A DNA stretch of 64,000 bases, from the NCBI GenBank assembly GCA_022385755.1, contig MU278361.1, positions 287,186-351,185 of the forward strand. The letters run 5' to 3'. This DNA is from Trametopsis cervina (lineage: Eukaryota > Basidiomycota > Agaricomycetes > Polyporales > Irpicaceae). Positions 12,196 to 22,022 of the stretch are shown here, in pieces. The notes beneath the pieces were generated by a model. It saw only the letters and a list, made by a program, of their open reading frames with translations. It was not told the origin of the DNA and made no database searches. Numbering within the stretch: position 1 is the first letter of the stretch; each line of letters starts with the position of its first letter. The position numbers were made by a program, and so were the translations under genes.

Positions 12196-14535
12196 CTGTA
12201 GGAAATGGGGTTTACTCACTTGCTTCAGGATGGTCGATTAATATGTGTCGCGCAGCCTCGGTGCTGTGCGACAAGCTCCTCCGAGTTACCATGCCTCAAC
12301 TTATGATGGTGCATGACCAATAGAGTGCGGATGAACAGCGAAAGTTGAAAAAAGAAAAAGGAGTGGATTCATATCCGGGGACTCTATATCGAAATAACAA
12401 ACATTCTAAGCAGACAAAATATCGCAGACGAACTCTCAGAGACCCATCACCAATATCCTCCCCGCTTCGCATGCCGCTACCTCTCGCCCTCCCCGTTCAA
12501 GAATCCGAGACTAAGAAATGTCCAGATTCCACGCCCATATTGACATTCGTCGCCACAAGTCTACCCACCCACGGGGGAACCCACGCGGATCTTGCAACAG
12601 CGAACGTCAACACGAAACTGTACCGGTCTCTTCCTGTCTTCTTCATATTCTGCAGCTGGACGGACCAGCGCCCCGGTGCTTCGATGGCTTTCGTGACTGT
12701 CTGAGTCAGTGTTGTGAGGAGAGCGTGTCGGTGTCGATGTTGTCGAAGGTTGACTAAATCCGAGACTGGAATTGGAAGTCAGTCGCGTCGCAGTGTGTGG
12801 TAGAGTAGATATGACTTACATGAACGAGTGTATGACCGGCAGGACACTTGTCGGGCCAATGGTTGACCAAGAGGGTCGGTATGATGTTCTCAGAACGGTG
12901 GATGTACGAGCAGAAGGAGATAGTTGAGACTACTTGTGGATATCCATGTCGGAGACGAGCGAAGGCGGGATAAGACAGTAGAAGACAGTGAAGTAAAGCC
13001 CAGAGGAGGATATTCTAGTTGCGAGGACGCGGTTCGTTGCTCCAGGTATCCAAGGGTCAACAGTAGCATACAGAAGGCCGGCAGATGTCCAGAGTGAAGA
13101 GGACAAGAGTGCAGAGGATGAGTTCGCGAGTATCAAGCTCTGCGGTGCAGGAACAGTGGCCAGGATGTATGCAGACATGTTGGTAGTCCTCGGATATTGA
13201 AGGCAACGAGTTGTGGTCCATGAACGGCAACTAGAGATAGCAGGATTCCGAGGTGTCGCCAGAGAGACCTGGTCCGAGTCCAAAACGCAAACGAGGCAAG
13301 GCACAAAGCGGCTGAGATAATTGTCAGCCGCAAACCAGAAAGCTGACAGAAAATCACTTACTGATACGCCGTAAACAACAAACGTCCATAGAGCAGACTT
13401 GCAGACAGCTTCTAGGGAAGATAGACGACTCGCCGGAGGCTACGACTGGATCAGGGTCGGAGGTCCAGAGATGCTCGAATATCGGTCCCGTTCATCTGCG
13501 GGCCAACCTCAGGTTACGTACCAAGAGGTGACCCAATTGAGAGATGGGAGGATGCTGAAGTCGACTCGAATGTAGGTGGTGTTGTTTAATGTAATTTCGG
13601 TGCTTGGTGCGATGCTTCATAAGGGTTCGGAGAGGGACGCGGTGTCTGGACGATGGAACGGAATGGCGGAGGGATTACTTTACTGTGTATGTATTATGTC
13701 TTGGTGGATGTAGTAATGTTCAACTATGGTGCAGGTGCATGTCGACCGTGCAGCGTCGACGATGAACGGATGACGCGGTGAGAGTAGTATATACCGACGG
13801 TGATGGTTAACCATGGTCGACAGGATGCCATGACGGGGGGATTGTCGAAAACATATAAACAAGAGGCTCGCTGAGCTCACTAGCTGCCAGAGGTAGAGAC
13901 GAAAGCGTGTCGAAGGAGAGGATGCTGGTGGTGAGAGAGAAGAAACGGTCTGGGGATGTCCAGGAGGAGGAGAGTTGTATTTATGGCAGGTGTAGCAGGC
14001 GGACGAGGCTGGCAGGGCTGGCGTGGTTAGCCATCGGCAAGTACAGGCTTGGGTAAAGAGGCTCACCAGGAGCCTTACCGTAGTTTTCGTCGGCAGTCAG
14101 CCACTGGCAATCGTGGATGAGTGAGGGCCTTTGCAAATGGCTGGCTGTTTCAGGCGGAGGACGAAGTTGCTATGACACCGTGTATTCCGAGTTTCTGTTA
14201 GCAACAACTTACGATTCTCTAAGTGAGGGGACTTCAGGCTATGAGAGGCGTAAGAGGGTGACAAGAGTCTTTTCAATATTTGAGTTCGTCGCAGACTAGA
14301 ATTGCGAATGACATCTACGCCGCCAAATGTCATCCTAGGCGCCTACTATATCACGTCTCATATGTAGTCTCTCCGAGGCAGACGCGAAAGGGTCCAACAT
14401 ATATTGCGCAAGCTCTACACGCCTATGCAATGGGAAAGACTTGGCAAAGCTTCTTCAAGTCTAGAATGAAACCGCAGTGATAGCAGTAGGATGTGTCGGT
14501 ACACCGAATTGATAGTCCATTCGTCAGCCGTTGAA
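12196..14535 (-). repeat. Tandem 2.35-kb repeat, unit 2
   Basis: Second copy, with the same anchors in the same order (ATGCCGCTACCTCTCGCC at 12471, CGCCAAATGTCATCCTAGG near 14321). It carries the longest uninterrupted minus-strand frame of the three (12930-13304, 124 codons, hydrophobic), where units 1 and 3 have a stop in place of a CAG codon. It also has a minus-strand frame at 13680-14066. A TATA-like CTACTATATCACG lies near 14343. If any unit encodes a functional product, this one is the best candidate. I could not extend it to a convincing start, full exon set and stop, and I recognise no family. Confidence 0.75.
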
Positions 14536-16705
14536 AGAAGGGGCTTGCTCACTTACTTCAGCATGGATGATTTTTGTGCGTTTTGCGAAGCCTAGATGTT
14601 GGGTGGCTCCTCCCAGTTACGATGCCTCAGCTTACGATGCTGTATGACCGATAGAGTGCAGACGAGCATCGAAAAAGTTGAAAAGAGAAAAAGGAGTGGA
14701 TTCATATCCGGGGACTCTAAATCGAAACAACAAACATCCTAATCAGACAAAATATCGCAGACGAACTCTCAGAGACCCGTCACCGACACCCTCCCGCTTC
14801 GCATGCCGCTACCTCTCGCCCTCCCCGTATATGAACCCGAGACTGAGAAGCGGCCAGATTCCAAAACCATATTAACGTCCATCGCCGCAAGTTACCCACC
14901 CGCCAAGGCATACACAGCCCACGCAGATCATGCAACGGCAAACGCCAATACAATGCTGTACCAGCTACTTCCCGTCTTCTTCATATTCTACAGCTGGACG
15001 GACCGGCGTCCTCGTGCTTCGATGGCTTTCGTGGCTGCCTGAGTCAGTGTTGTGAGAAGAGCGTGTCGTTGTCGATGTTGACGAAGGTTGACTGAATCCG
15101 AGACTGGGGCTGGGTGTCAGGCACGGTGTGTGGGAGAGGTGGAGGTGACTTACATGAACAGGTGTATGACCGGCAGGGCACTTGTTGGCCAATGGTAGAC
15201 CAAGAGGGTTGGCATGATGTACTCAGAACGGGGGGTGTACGTGCAGGAGGAGATAGTTGAAGTTACTTGAGAGCATCCATATCGAAGAAAAGCGAAGGCG
15301 GGATAAGACAGTAGAAGCCAGTAAAGTTAGAGTAAAGCCCAGAGAAGAATATTCTAGTTGCGAGGATGCGTTTCGTTGCTTCAGGTATCCAAGGGTCAAC
15401 AGTAGCATGAACAAGGCCGGCAGATGTCCAGAGTGAAGAGGACGAAGGGTGCAGAAAATGATTCGCGAGTATCAAGCTCTGCGGTGCAAGAACAGTGGCC
15501 AGAGTGCATGCAGACGTGTTGGTGGTCCCCAGATAATGAAGGTAACGAGTTGTGGTCCATGAACGGCAACTAGAGATAGCAGGATTCCGAGGTGTCGCCA
15601 GAGAGACCTAGTCCGAGTCCAGAACGCAAACGAGGCAGAGCACAAAGCGTCTGGGAGTATTGTCAGCCGCGAGCCACAAGCCTACTTTAAGTCACTCACT
15701 GATACGCCATAAACAACAAACGTCCATAGAGTAGACTTGCAGACATCTTCTAAGGAGGATAGACGACTCGTCGGAGACTACGACTGGATCAGGGTCGGAG
15801 GTCCGGAGATGCTCGAATATCGATCCCGTTCATCTGTGGGCCAACCTCAGGTTACGTACCGAGAGGCGACACAATTGAGAGATGGGAGGATGCTGCAGTC
15901 AGCTCGAATGTAGGTGATGTTGTTCGATGGAGTTTCGGTGCTTGGTGCGATGCTTTGTATGGCTTCGGAAAGGGACGCGGTGTCTGGACGATAGGACGGA
16001 ATCACGGAGGGATTATTGGGTACTGGGTACTGGGTATGTCTTGGTGGATATAGTAGTGTGTTTAACTATGGTGCAGGTACATGTTGACTGTGCAGCGTCG
16101 ACGATGAACGGACGACGCAGTGAGAGTAGTACATGCCGACGGTGATGGCTAACCATGGTCGACAGGGTGCCATGACGGGTGGATTGTCGAGAACATATAG
16201 ACAAGAGGCTCGCTGAGCCCACTTGCTGAGAGACAGACGCGAAAGCGGATCGAAGGAGAGGATGCTGATGGTGAGAGAGAAGAAGCGGTCTGAGGATGTC
16301 TGGACAGAGGCCGGTCGTATTTATTCAGGGAGTGGTAGGCTGACGAGGCTGACAAGGCTGGTGTGGTCAGCCATCGGTAAGCCTAAGCCAGGATGAAGAG
16401 GCTAACGAGGAGCCCGACCGTGTCTCTTGTTGGTAGTCAGCCACTCACCACAGTGACCTGACAAGACTGGATGAGCAAGGGGCTGACACTCGAGGCCCTC
16501 GCAAGTGGTTTCGGACGGAGGACGGTGTATGCTGGTATTCCATCTTACGTTATGAGTACCTGTTTGCAAACGACTTCTAAGGAGACTTCAGTTTGTGAGA
16601 TGGACACAAGCTGTGAGTTGGTAGCAGACCAGAATTGAAAAAGCGTTTATGCTGCCAAATGACATCGTGAGGCGCCTACTATACCGTCAGGTCCTATACA
16701 GTAGC
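14536..16705 (-). repeat. Tandem 2.35-kb repeat, unit 3
   Basis: Third copy, 2332-2334 nt after unit 2 by the shared anchors (ATGCCGCTACCTCTCGCC at 14803, GCCAAATGACATCGTGAGG near 16655). It differs from the others by scattered substitutions and by single-base deletions, for example GTTGGCCAATGG near 15185 against GTCGG(A/G)CCAATGG, and AAAATGATTCGCG near 15455 against GATGAGTTCGCG. These shift the hydrophobic minus-strand frames. The outer boundary is taken where similarity to the other units fades near 16,700. Confidence 0.75.
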
Positions 16706-17343
16706 CTCACCAGCTTCATTGGGACCTCGCACACACCCGCCTGCATTTCATAGTTCATTGATTTGAGGGACAGCCCACTGGTGCTACACGACAGAGACGA
16801 GATACTTATATGGTACACATTTGAATTACGAACGACGGCGGAGGGATCTATTTACGACGAGCGAGGAAACGCGAAACGAGCGAATGACGAAAGAGACACA
16901 AGATGGATGAGGGCTCGAGATGGGGAAAGGATGCTCAGGAGACGAGAGGAAGAGGCGCGCCCGAGAGCGATGAACGGCAGAGAGAACAGAACATGCGACA
17001 ATGAGCGTGCAGAAGCCAACGTGGTATTGTCCGTAATGGCGGTCGGCTGGGATGGCTATGAAATGCGAGTGAGAGGGGGGTTTGGAGCTGATGAGTAACT
17101 AGATGCAAAGGGGCGAGATTAGGCGAGGTTTGACCACTCGGGGCGGAGGGAGGAGGAGGTATTCTCCTGGAGGCGGCCGGCGGTGAGTTCAAGGTAACCT
17201 AGAGGTAAAATAACTGAAGGAAACACAAAACGACGGGGTGTTTTCGTGTCGGAACGAGGCACGTCTATTTCCGACCTTGTTTTCCTATCTTCGTTCCACC
17301 ACTATACCGTGGAGATAGACGCAGGCGAACGACAGCCGAACGC
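16706..17343. other. Spacer between repeat array and bZIP gene
   Basis: Contains a plus-strand open frame (16763-17098) that is a low-complexity Arg/Glu/Asp run with no motif. I regard it as chance in purine-rich DNA. The right end should hold the 3' untranslated region of the minus-strand bZIP gene, which stops at 17344. No repeat or RNA gene was seen. Confidence 0.5.
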
Positions 17344-19400
17344 TTATAGCCGCAGGCCATCGAACATCTTCTCGAGACATCCAGTGGCAGCAGCGCATTT
17401 CGGCGTCTGCGCATCGAGGGTAGGCGACCGCATGATCCTTGACGGGCCCGCTTTCTCGCTGAGACTCGGTGATGGCGGCGAGACAGGGGCCGATTTCGGC
17501 TCGACGTCGACGATGCGGACGACAGCCTTGCCCTCCAACACCTTTCTGACCTTCTCCGCGTCCCACGTCGATCTCGACGCGCCGATACGGTTTGTCGGCT
17601 CGCCGGCAAATGCATCCCAGAACGCGTTTCCGAGCTTGCCCAACAGCGTTTGTGACGCCATCGTCGCGAGCATCGCCTGCTGTTGTGTCGGTGTCTGCGC
17701 GCTCGGCTTGGTGGTGTTGTGCACGGCCGATGAGTGCATGAGTGGGGATGTCGGTGGAGTGGGATAGGCGCTTGATGCGGCCTTTCCGGAGAGGATCGCG
17801 GACAACGTGGCGTTCTTTGCGAAGTAGTGGGGACGCAGACCGCTCGCAAGCCCAGAGAGTGGGGGCGAGGGCGACTTGCTGGACGACGCAGCAGCTTGGT
17901 TCTGCATCTGCATCTGCTGTTGGTGTTGTTGTTGCTGCTGCTGGCCCATTCGGGTCCATAGCTGCATCCGATATCTGATAAAGGGGAAGAAGAGCACGCG
18001 TTAGATTCGTGGCAGATGGGAAGGTCAGAAAAAACGTAATACGCACGCATCGATGGTCTTCATCGTGAAGGGGTTCATATCGGTGAAAGAGTCGAAGGCT
18101 GACATGGGCAAGGATAACTCCATCGTCTTCTCCGGCACTGGCTGGCCGTTGAGCATTGGATTGATGTTTTCCTGCAGCGTGGGGCTCCTGCGACCAACCG
18201 GCTTGCCTGAGAGAACACTAGACAAGTCTGGAACGAGAGTCGTGTGAACAGGCGTGATGCCGCCAATTCCACCGCCAAGCTGACCACCCCAGAAGCCTCG
18301 TCCTGCGATGCGTGGTGACATGGGCAAGTCCTTGTTCACGTTCGGAGTAACCAAGGGGCTCTTCGAGTTGGCTGGCGGTGTCTTCAGGCCGGAAGAGGCC
18401 ATTGCTGCAGAGACAGCAGGGAGTGGCGCCGGGGGCGGCAAAACTGGCGTGTCCATACGGCCTCGTCCATCAAGGAGAGCTTTCTTCAGCGCCGACACTT
18501 CTTGTCGGAGGGCCAAGTTCTCCGATTGGGTGCTGCCCAGTTCGCTGCGAATCGCGTCAATAAGACGATCGCGCTCAGCAATATCGCCTTCGAGCGTCGA
18601 GATGTATTCTGTAACAAAAAGATTCAGTATCAAAAAAGACCATCTTACAAAAAATTAATCAAACCTTTTCTCCGCACGCGGAAGTTCCTAGCACTGATCT
18701 TGTTGCGCAATTGTCGTTTCTCCTTTGACGACATCTTCTTGTACTCTTCAGGCGTCGGCCGCCAGTCATCAGGATCATTTGAAGTTGTCGACAACATTGC
18801 AGCGTTGTCTTTCCTGTCCAGCGCCTTCTTGACGATACCGCCCGATTGTACGGTACCTTTCCTGTCCCTTCCTTTACCCCCGACCTTGACCGGAGCGAGG
18901 AACGAATCATCGTCGTCTTCGTCGGCTCCGTCATCCTCGTCCCCTCCATCCTCATCACCAAATTCACTGTGTGCTTTGGAGAGAGTCGAGGGGGTATCGA
19001 CGAGATGCGGGTCAATCCCTACAGGGGATTCTCCGTTAGAGGGGGAGCTACTCGAAAAGCCGCCCTCTGGGCTACTGAGTGCGGCCGGGGGAAGTGCGCT
19101 TAAGAAGTCGAAGGGTGCGGCGCTTGTGGGAGGAACAAGCTGGGGATCGGCCTTGAGGAGGCCATCGTTGTCGAGATAGAAATCAAAAACACTACTTGTT
19201 GTGTCCACGCCCGGGTCAAACGGGTTGGGAGGTGTGGGCGGGAGAGCAGCAAAAGAATTTGAGGGAGAATTTGAGGAGGAGCGAGACGACGAGCCACTTA
19301 GGCCACTGCCGGAAGGCGCCGTGAGCATGTCGAAATTGAAGAAGTCTTCAAGGGTAGTGTTCATGGCGTACGAGGACGCGAGAGGATTATCTGTCATCAT
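17344..19400 (-). CDS. bZIP transcription factor
   Basis: Sequence-specific nuclear DNA-binding regulator. Exons on the minus strand are 19400-18665, 18608-18047 and 17974-17344; they close in frame to 642 residues. The N-terminus (about 1-220) is Ser/Pro-rich with an acidic run of Asp/Glu (EDGGDEDDGADEDDDD), an activation-like composition. The basic region, about residues 225-247, reads KEKRQLRNKISARNFRVRRK, with the N-x7-R pattern (NKISARNFR) of bZIP proteins. The first intron sits just after it, and the leucine zipper (EYISTLEGDIAERDRLIDAI onwards) follows directly on exon 2. Exon 3 opens with a Gln/Met-rich tract. The start is the first ATG of a tandem ATG pair at 19400; a start upstream is not excluded. 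The target genes are unknown. The segment 'PDDWRPTPEEYKKMSSKEKRQ' type entry to the bZIP is shared by a conserved group of fungal bZIP proteins. Confidence 0.93.
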
Positions 19401-20050
19401 CCCTGGGTGCCTGCAGTTGGAATCGGAAGGTGCTGGTGGTTGCTGGTAAGGTGGTGGTTTGGAAGAAAGGACGTTGGCGCCAGGTTACCGCAGCGGCAAC
19501 TAACGCCACAGATTGGGCTTACGAGTCACGGCACGGAAAGGCGGCGAAAGCAGCAGAACGATCCCCACGCCAATCTCAGCCCAGCGACGGGCGGCCGATC
19601 TTGCTCTGGAGCTAGAGTGTGTATAATACAACAGCGATATAGGAGATTCTCCTTCTTATAGCTGTCTCTCTTACGCTGGTCCAGGGGCTTTTGGGGGTCA
19701 CCCGAGCCCACCTTTTCGCCCAAATTTTTGACGCGATAGCTGCCCTCAGTGGCAAGTATTGGCGCAGTAAACACGTAGCCTAAGAGGCGTGCAGAATCAT
19801 CTCGAAGAGGGAAATCTGGACCCTGCAAGGTTACTTGCTAGTCCCAATTGTGCTACTGCCGAGCAACTACAACGGTACTGAACGAGACGTGTCCGCAGTG
19901 GCCGTCTAACTAAGCGCCTCGTCCAGTTGCTAGATAAAGCCGGCGCTAGCGAGATCAGTGGCGGCAGATACCGATGAATACATCACTCGCGCGCTCCTGC
20001 TGTCCTCGGTTCCATCGCTGTGCCCAACGACGAGTACACCGTTCTCCACA
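19401..20050. promoter_or_regulatory. Shared divergent promoter region, bZIP and eIF4E
   Basis: About 650 bp separate the start codons of the minus-strand bZIP gene and the plus-strand eIF4E gene, so both must be transcribed from this interval. No clear TATA box was seen. A pyrimidine-rich stretch near 19640-19680 and a TAGATAAAG motif at 19930 are the only promoter-like features. Open frames inside it are short and show no family resemblance. Confidence 0.45.
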
Positions 20051-21539
20051 ATGTCGACCGCAGATGTCCCCAAGGCTCCCAAGCCAGAACGACCCAGCGC
20101 AGGTGCACGCATGCCCTCGCTGAACCAGCTCGCCGCACGAATCAACCTCAACGCCTCCTCTACCTCCTCGTCCGCAGCGCGACCGCGTCTTGCAGCATCG
20201 CTCCTCCGTACAGGATCCTCCGTCTCGCTCGCCTCGAGTGCGACGTCCAATGCGGACTCTACCGCCGTCAACGTCCCCAGCACAAGGTCGACCTCGCCCG
20301 CCAACCTCTCGACATCACCGCCCCACAGCCAGACCGTCACGCCCGTAGGCGACACCGGCGAACAACTGACGACGGAGACCTTAGAACAGCTAAACAAAGA
20401 GACCGAAAAGCTGGAAAAAGAGAAAGAAAAAGAGAGCGATGCGGCAGACGCTAAATCGAAGCCCCTCATCAGAGGGTATAAGAACATCCCCACTCTCGAG
20501 ACCATCACTGCACGTCTGGCGAAGGCACGCACACTCAGCGTCGACGGCACCGCCAAACCGCCCGATGCGGACGTTATCGAAGACCCCAAGACTCCCGGTG
20601 TGATGGTCAAGGCGCCCGAGCACCCTCTCGAGCACACCTGGTGAGTACGCCGTAGTGCTTGATATACTACCCAGCTCATATTGCTCTCAGGACGATCTAC
20701 CATGATTGCAAGTCCAAAGCACCTTATACCCCAGCCGTCGTGCCCGTGGACCCGAACGGCCCAGCGAGCGCCCATATTGCCCCTGACACAGACGAATACG
20801 AAGCTGGTCTTACCGTTATCGGCGATTTCGATACGGTAGAGTCCTTCTGTCGTTACTTCAATTGGCTCAAGCCTCCCTCAAAGCTCGAGCGTAACTCTAA
20901 CTATCACCTGTTCAAGTCCGGAATCAAGCCCATGTGGGAAGATGAGGCGAACGCTAACGGCGGGAAATGGGTCCTCACGATGAAGAACAACCCGCAGCTC
21001 CTGGACCGCTGCTGGGCCTGGCTCGCGATGGCACTGGTCGGAGAGGACCTGGACGAGGGAGACGAGATCTGCGGGGCTGTCGTCAGCTTGAGGAGCAAGG
21101 TCGACCGCATACAGCTCTGGACCAGGAGCAAAGATGACGTTGAGAAGATCAACAGCATTGGGAAGAAGATGGTCAAACTGCTTGACGTATCAGAGGCCGA
21201 CGGTATTGGTCTCGAGTTCCAGGTAAGCTACGTCATTAACGCTATTAATGTCATGAGCTCATTCGCTTCGATTTGCAGTATAACACGGACGATCGTCCCA
21301 TGCCGAACAAGTTCCTTGCGATCCAGTCGCTCCCTCAAACTGCGTACCGCAGCACATTCCACACGAAGCCTGGCTTCTCCAGCCCTCTCTCAGGACCAGG
21401 TGAAGGTCCGCCGGCGAGCACACCGACTCCAGCAGCAGCAGCGGCTGCCGCTGCCGCTGCTCCCGGTACCGCGTTTGCAAGCTTTGGTGTTGGGGGCGGA
21501 GGTGTATTAGGTGGCTCTGGATGGCGAGGGAAGCGGTGA
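20051..21539 (+). CDS. eIF4E-family cap-binding protein, 4EHP (class II)-like
   Basis: Binds the mRNA 5' cap, either to recruit eIF4G or, in 4EHP-type members, to repress translation. Exons 20051-20640, 20691-21222 and 21279-21539 give 460 residues. A roughly 190-residue Ser/Thr/Glu-rich extension precedes the core domain, which starts at HPLEHTW. Visible core motifs: GDFDTVESFC, MWEDEANANGGKW (cap-stacking Trp279, Glu280), DEICGAVVSLR and IQLW (Trp340). The residue equivalent to the first cap-stacking Trp is Tyr233 (DEYEAGL), as in human 4EHP. The dorsal Trp that canonical eIF4E uses to bind 4E-BP/eIF4G is Cys250. The C-terminus has an alanine run and a Gly-rich tail. The ATG at 20051 is chosen for its context and the protein-like sequence after it; an in-frame ATG at 19958 would add 31 residues. 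Next gene, Sin3, follows on the same strand after 480 bp. Confidence 0.92.
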
Positions 21540-22022
21540 TCCAATGTATCGTTTGGGTTGAACACAAAGAAGGTTGAAAGATTGTAAATGTACTCGCACA
21601 TAACGGAGTTGTAGCGTAGTGTCTTCTGTGGCGTCGATTTGTGTCATTGTCGTGTTTGTGGCTTTGATCTCATACGTACAACTCTCGTGCATTGCTATGT
21701 CATAGGGGGCGTTGTACACTTAGCTATTTATTCAAACCCCTCAATAGTCGTTGGGAGACCTGGTCCTCCTCAAGCTGAAAGAAAACAGCTTTAGTTATAC
21801 AATAAAGAATTACAGATGCATGTTTGCAACCTTTCTTCGTAACGTCTGCAAGAACACATGAGTAGGAGGATGTGCGAGCCTCGAGATAAGTGACAAGATA
21901 CTGGCACTGGGCTTTCCATTCCAGGCGTTTGACCCGATCAGCTCGGCAACTTCCTCAGATCACTGCACGCTTCCATCTCGCTCAGGGTCCGTGTGTAAAC
22001 GTAGTCGACGTCTTCGCTCAAC
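21540..22022. other. Spacer between eIF4E and Sin3
   Basis: Expected to hold the eIF4E 3' UTR and the Sin3 promoter. It is relatively AT-rich around 21,720-21,830 (TTATTTATTC, ATACAATAAAG). No open frame, repeat or clear TATA box was recognised. Confidence 0.5.

Noticed and set aside
12345..12704. Plus-strand 119-codon frame in repeat unit 2 containing MPLPLALPV
   Set aside because: The corresponding frames in units 1 and 3 are interrupted or shifted, there is no motif, and the region opposes the minus-strand promoter-like signals.
16763..17098. Plus-strand 111-codon frame
   Set aside because: Low-complexity Arg/Glu/Asp run from purine-rich DNA, with no motif or promoter.
17265..18050. 261- and 253-codon frames overlapping the bZIP C-terminus
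   Set aside because: Other frames of the same strand, crossing the second bZIP intron; the bZIP frame is supported by splicing and motifs.
19958..20050. Upstream in-frame extension of the eIF4E gene
   Set aside because: The extra 31 residues look like leader translation, and the ATG at 20051 has a better context.
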